A stretch of 64,000 nt of DNA, taken from positions 868,001-932,000 of the forward strand of contig NZ_JABMCC010000121.1 in NCBI RefSeq assembly GCF_013359905.1, in the 5' to 3' direction. The stretch is from Paenibacillus taichungensis. Lineage in GTDB: Bacteria; Bacillota; Bacilli; Paenibacillales; Paenibacillaceae. The notes beneath the pieces are model-generated. The model searched no databases, was not told where the DNA came from, and saw only the letters and a list, made by a program, of their open reading frames with translations. This document shows positions 62,522-64,000 of this stretch, one piece after another (position 1 is the stretch's first letter; every line of letters begins with the position of its first letter). Both the position numbers and the translations under genes were made by a program.

Positions 62522-62641
62522 ATGGAACAGACGTATAATGTTTTCCGGATCGACTCTTGGTTACCCGGAATAGACCAGCTTGGGTTCCGGACATGCCATC
62601 CATATTTTCGGCTCAGCCCCCTAATGAAAGGGCACCGGTAA
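62522..62641 (+). CDS. Possible 39-residue upstream peptide
   Basis: ATG 62522 follows AATAGGAGAAGGTTAG. The frame gives MEQTYNVFRIDSWLPGIDQL... and ends at TAA 62639-62641, whose last base starts an ATG in the kinase frame (62641). The good site and TAATG junction suggest a real leader peptide that couples to the kinase, but the sequence has no recognisable domain and could be chance. Confidence 0.3.
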   Translation: MEQTYNVFRIDSWLPGIDQLGFRTCHPYFRLSPLMKGHR

Positions 62642-62730
62642 TGAAAAATAAAATCGGCCCTTCCTGTTTCTGTGATGATATGATGTCCGAATGGCAAGTT
62701 TATCATTTACGTGAAAAGGAGGAACCTGAC

Positions 62731-63834
62731 ATGATTAGTGAATTTCAGGATACAGTGCCTCGACCAACGAATGGATTCCCGCCTGTACATCTGGATAACA
62801 ACAAGTATGAGAATGTCCTGGAGCATCTGGATAGCGGTATAATGTTGTTTGACAGTAATGGTGTATTGACGTTTATTAACGTTCAAATGGCAAAATTGTT
62901 GGAGCTTCCTAGGAGTCTATTGAGCGGCTGCACCCTGATGCAGATGCTGCATCATCCACAGATGAGCCGATTCAAGAAAAAGAAAATTTTACGCATCTAT
63001 CGGGAAACTATCTTTCATCGTAAGCGCTATCATGAATTGATTGACGAGTATGGCAGGCATTGGCTGGTTACAGTAACGTACGGGGATCAGATGGATGGGG
63101 ACTTCCTTTTCAGTGTGAAGGATGTCTCCGATTATAAACAGATTGAGCAGACCGCTTATCAAAATGACAAACTTGCAATGTTGGGGCGGATTTCGGCATC
63201 GATTGCCCATGAAATTCGCAATCCTTTGACGGCTATCCGCGGATTTATCCAGTTGCTTCGTCCTCATTTGCTGCAATTGGGGAAAGACGAGTACGCTCGA
63301 ATCATTCTAACGGAGATTGACAGGGCGAACGACATTATCTACGAATTTCTGAATTCCTCGAAACCGTCAGCTCCTCAGAAGACCATTATGTCTGTTAACT
63401 CTTTGCTCAAAGAGGTGGTCTTGCTGACAGAAAGCGAAGGATTAATGAAGGGGTGCGAGATAACCCTGGATGAAGCAGAAGTCCCGTTAAATGTGTCCAT
63501 TGATGTCAAACAGATTAAGCAGGTAATTTTGAATATGGTTAAAAACGCAATGGATGCCATCGAGGATGTGGGCGAAGAGCATACTGGCTTGATTCAGATT
63601 TCCACGGGAACCGAGAACAAGTATGTGCAGATCTCTATTGCTGATAATGGACAGGGGATGGACCACAACACCCTTGTGCGCCTGTTTGACCCGTTTTTCA
63701 CCACCAAGGAGAGCGGAACAGGACTGGGGCTTTCCGTGAGTTATCGCATTATCAAAAATCACGGAGGCAACATCTCTGTGGATAGCAAAAAAGGGGAAGG
63801 CACCCGGTTCATCATCATGCTTCCCTTAGTGTAA
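62731..63834 (+). CDS. Soluble PAS sensor histidine kinase (sporulation-kinase type)
   Basis: 367 residues from ATG 62731, which has GAAAAGGAGGAACCTGAC upstream; in-frame starts at 62641 and 62557 are weaker. PAS domain about 25-130 (VLEHLDSGIMLFDSNGVLTFINVQMAKLL); HisKA with phospho-His160 in SIAHEIRNPLTAIRGFIQLL; HATPase with NMVKNAMDAI (N box), ADNGQGM (G1) and GTGLGLSVSYRII (G2). No membrane helix, so a cytoplasmic signal is sensed. The H-box resembles KinA/KinE-like kinases feeding Spo0F; no response regulator is adjacent. Confidence 0.9.
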   Translation: MISEFQDTVPRPTNGFPPVHLDNNKYENVLEHLDSGIMLFDSNGVLTFINVQMAKLLELPRSLLSGCTLMQMLHHPQMSRFKKKKILRIYRETIFHRKRYHELIDEYGRHWLVTVTYGDQMDGDFLFSVKDVSDYKQIEQTAYQNDKLAMLGRISASIAHEIRNPLTAIRGFIQLLRPHLLQLGKDEYARIILTEIDRANDIIYEFLNSSKPSAPQKTIMSVNSLLKEVVLLTESEGLMKGCEITLDEAEVPLNVSIDVKQIKQVILNMVKNAMDAIEDVGEEHTGLIQISTGTENKYVQISIADNGQGMDHNTLVRLFDPFFTTKESGTGLGLSVSYRIIKNHGGNISVDSKKGEGTRFIIMLPLV

Positions 63835-63849
63835 AGACAGAGTTATGCG

Positions 63850-63889
63850 AACAGGAATTGGCCTACCCGCCGATTCCTGTTGTTTTTTG
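63850..63889 (+). terminator. Terminator after the kinase
   Basis: AACAGGAATTGG pairs with CCGATTCCTGTT around CCTACCCG, followed by GTTTTTTG. Confidence 0.85.
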
Positions 63890-63960
63890 TTGGGACGATT
63901 AGGGTTATAGTTAGAATGAATGCGAATACATAGCTCAATTTACGGGAGGAAGAACCAATT

Positions 63961-64000
63961 ATGAATATCCAGGGAATGGAACAAATGAACAAACAGCTAA
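63961..64000 (+). CDS. Start of an unidentified gene (cut by the window end)
   Basis: ATG 63961 follows TACGGGAGGAAGAACCAATT. Only 13 codons are present (MNIQGMEQMNKQL), so it cannot be assigned. It has a clear start and belongs to a unit separate from the kinase because of the terminator between them. Confidence 0.6.
   Translation, partial: MNIQGMEQMNKQL

Noticed and set aside
1..64000. CRISPR array, insertion sequence, prophage or tRNA genes
   Set aside because: No regularly spaced repeats, transposase-like frames, terminal inverted repeats, or cloverleaf with CCA-type ends were noticed.

Overview
The window looks like a chromosomal segment of a Firmicute of the Paenibacillus type. Three things point there: moderate GC content with strong AGGAGG-type ribosome binding sites and frequent GTG/TTG starts; Bacillales gene pairs such as ytqA-ytqB, odhA-odhB and infC-rpmI-rplT; and a T-box ilv-leu operon next to LplB/LplC-type sugar permeases, SLH surface proteins and a PAS sporulation-type sensor kinase. 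The genus is an inference from overall gene style, not from a search. I see no CRISPR array, insertion sequence, prophage, rRNA or tRNA.

Positions 1-7.7 kb hold the end of an unknown gene, a TIGR01777 epimerase, and then a tightly coupled six-gene cluster: OleA/FabH-like ketosynthase, ATP-grasp ligase, OleD-like 3-beta-HSD reductase, metallo-beta-lactamase-fold hydrolase, F390-synthetase-like adenylating enzyme and SDR. Five of the six genes overlap end to end. This is the best candidate for an undescribed biosynthetic system. From 7.7 to 18.9 kb there is a run of small enzymes (DJ-1/PfpI, five GNAT proteins, two Nudix, cupin, NTF2-like, kinase-like), along with glutamate racemase, pantothenate kinase (coaA), DUF423 and DUF3891 proteins. 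Two tiny membrane peptides and a probable frameshifted GNAT gene lie among them.

At 19.2-24.3 kb an SLH surface protein precedes a 1226-residue secreted Ig-like protein; a low-GC patch straddles their junction. Then come odhAB (2-oxoglutarate dehydrogenase E1/E2), a convergent lipase, manA and ytqA-ytqB on the minus strand, and trmB. A membrane AraC regulator stands divergent from an LplBC-type uptake system, with a catabolite (cre-like) site between them. Lipid/envelope genes follow: an MGDG-synthase-like glycosyltransferase, a PAP2 phosphatase and a GT2 polymerase-like glycosyltransferase.

From 44.4 kb on there is core metabolism. infC-rpmI-rplT has an AUU start and an attenuated leader. 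A BMP-type nucleoside ABC importer follows. A leucine-specific T-box drives ilvB-ilvN-ilvC-leuA; leuB comes after a minus-strand aldo/keto reductase, and leuCD are not in the window. A YkuU-type peroxiredoxin sits under a perfect 15-bp PerR box. A zinc-ribbon hypothetical protein, a soluble PAS histidine kinase and the first 13 codons of one more gene close the window.

All functions come from motifs and family knowledge; no database search was run. Starts were chosen by Shine-Dalgarno position and often differ from the longest open frame.
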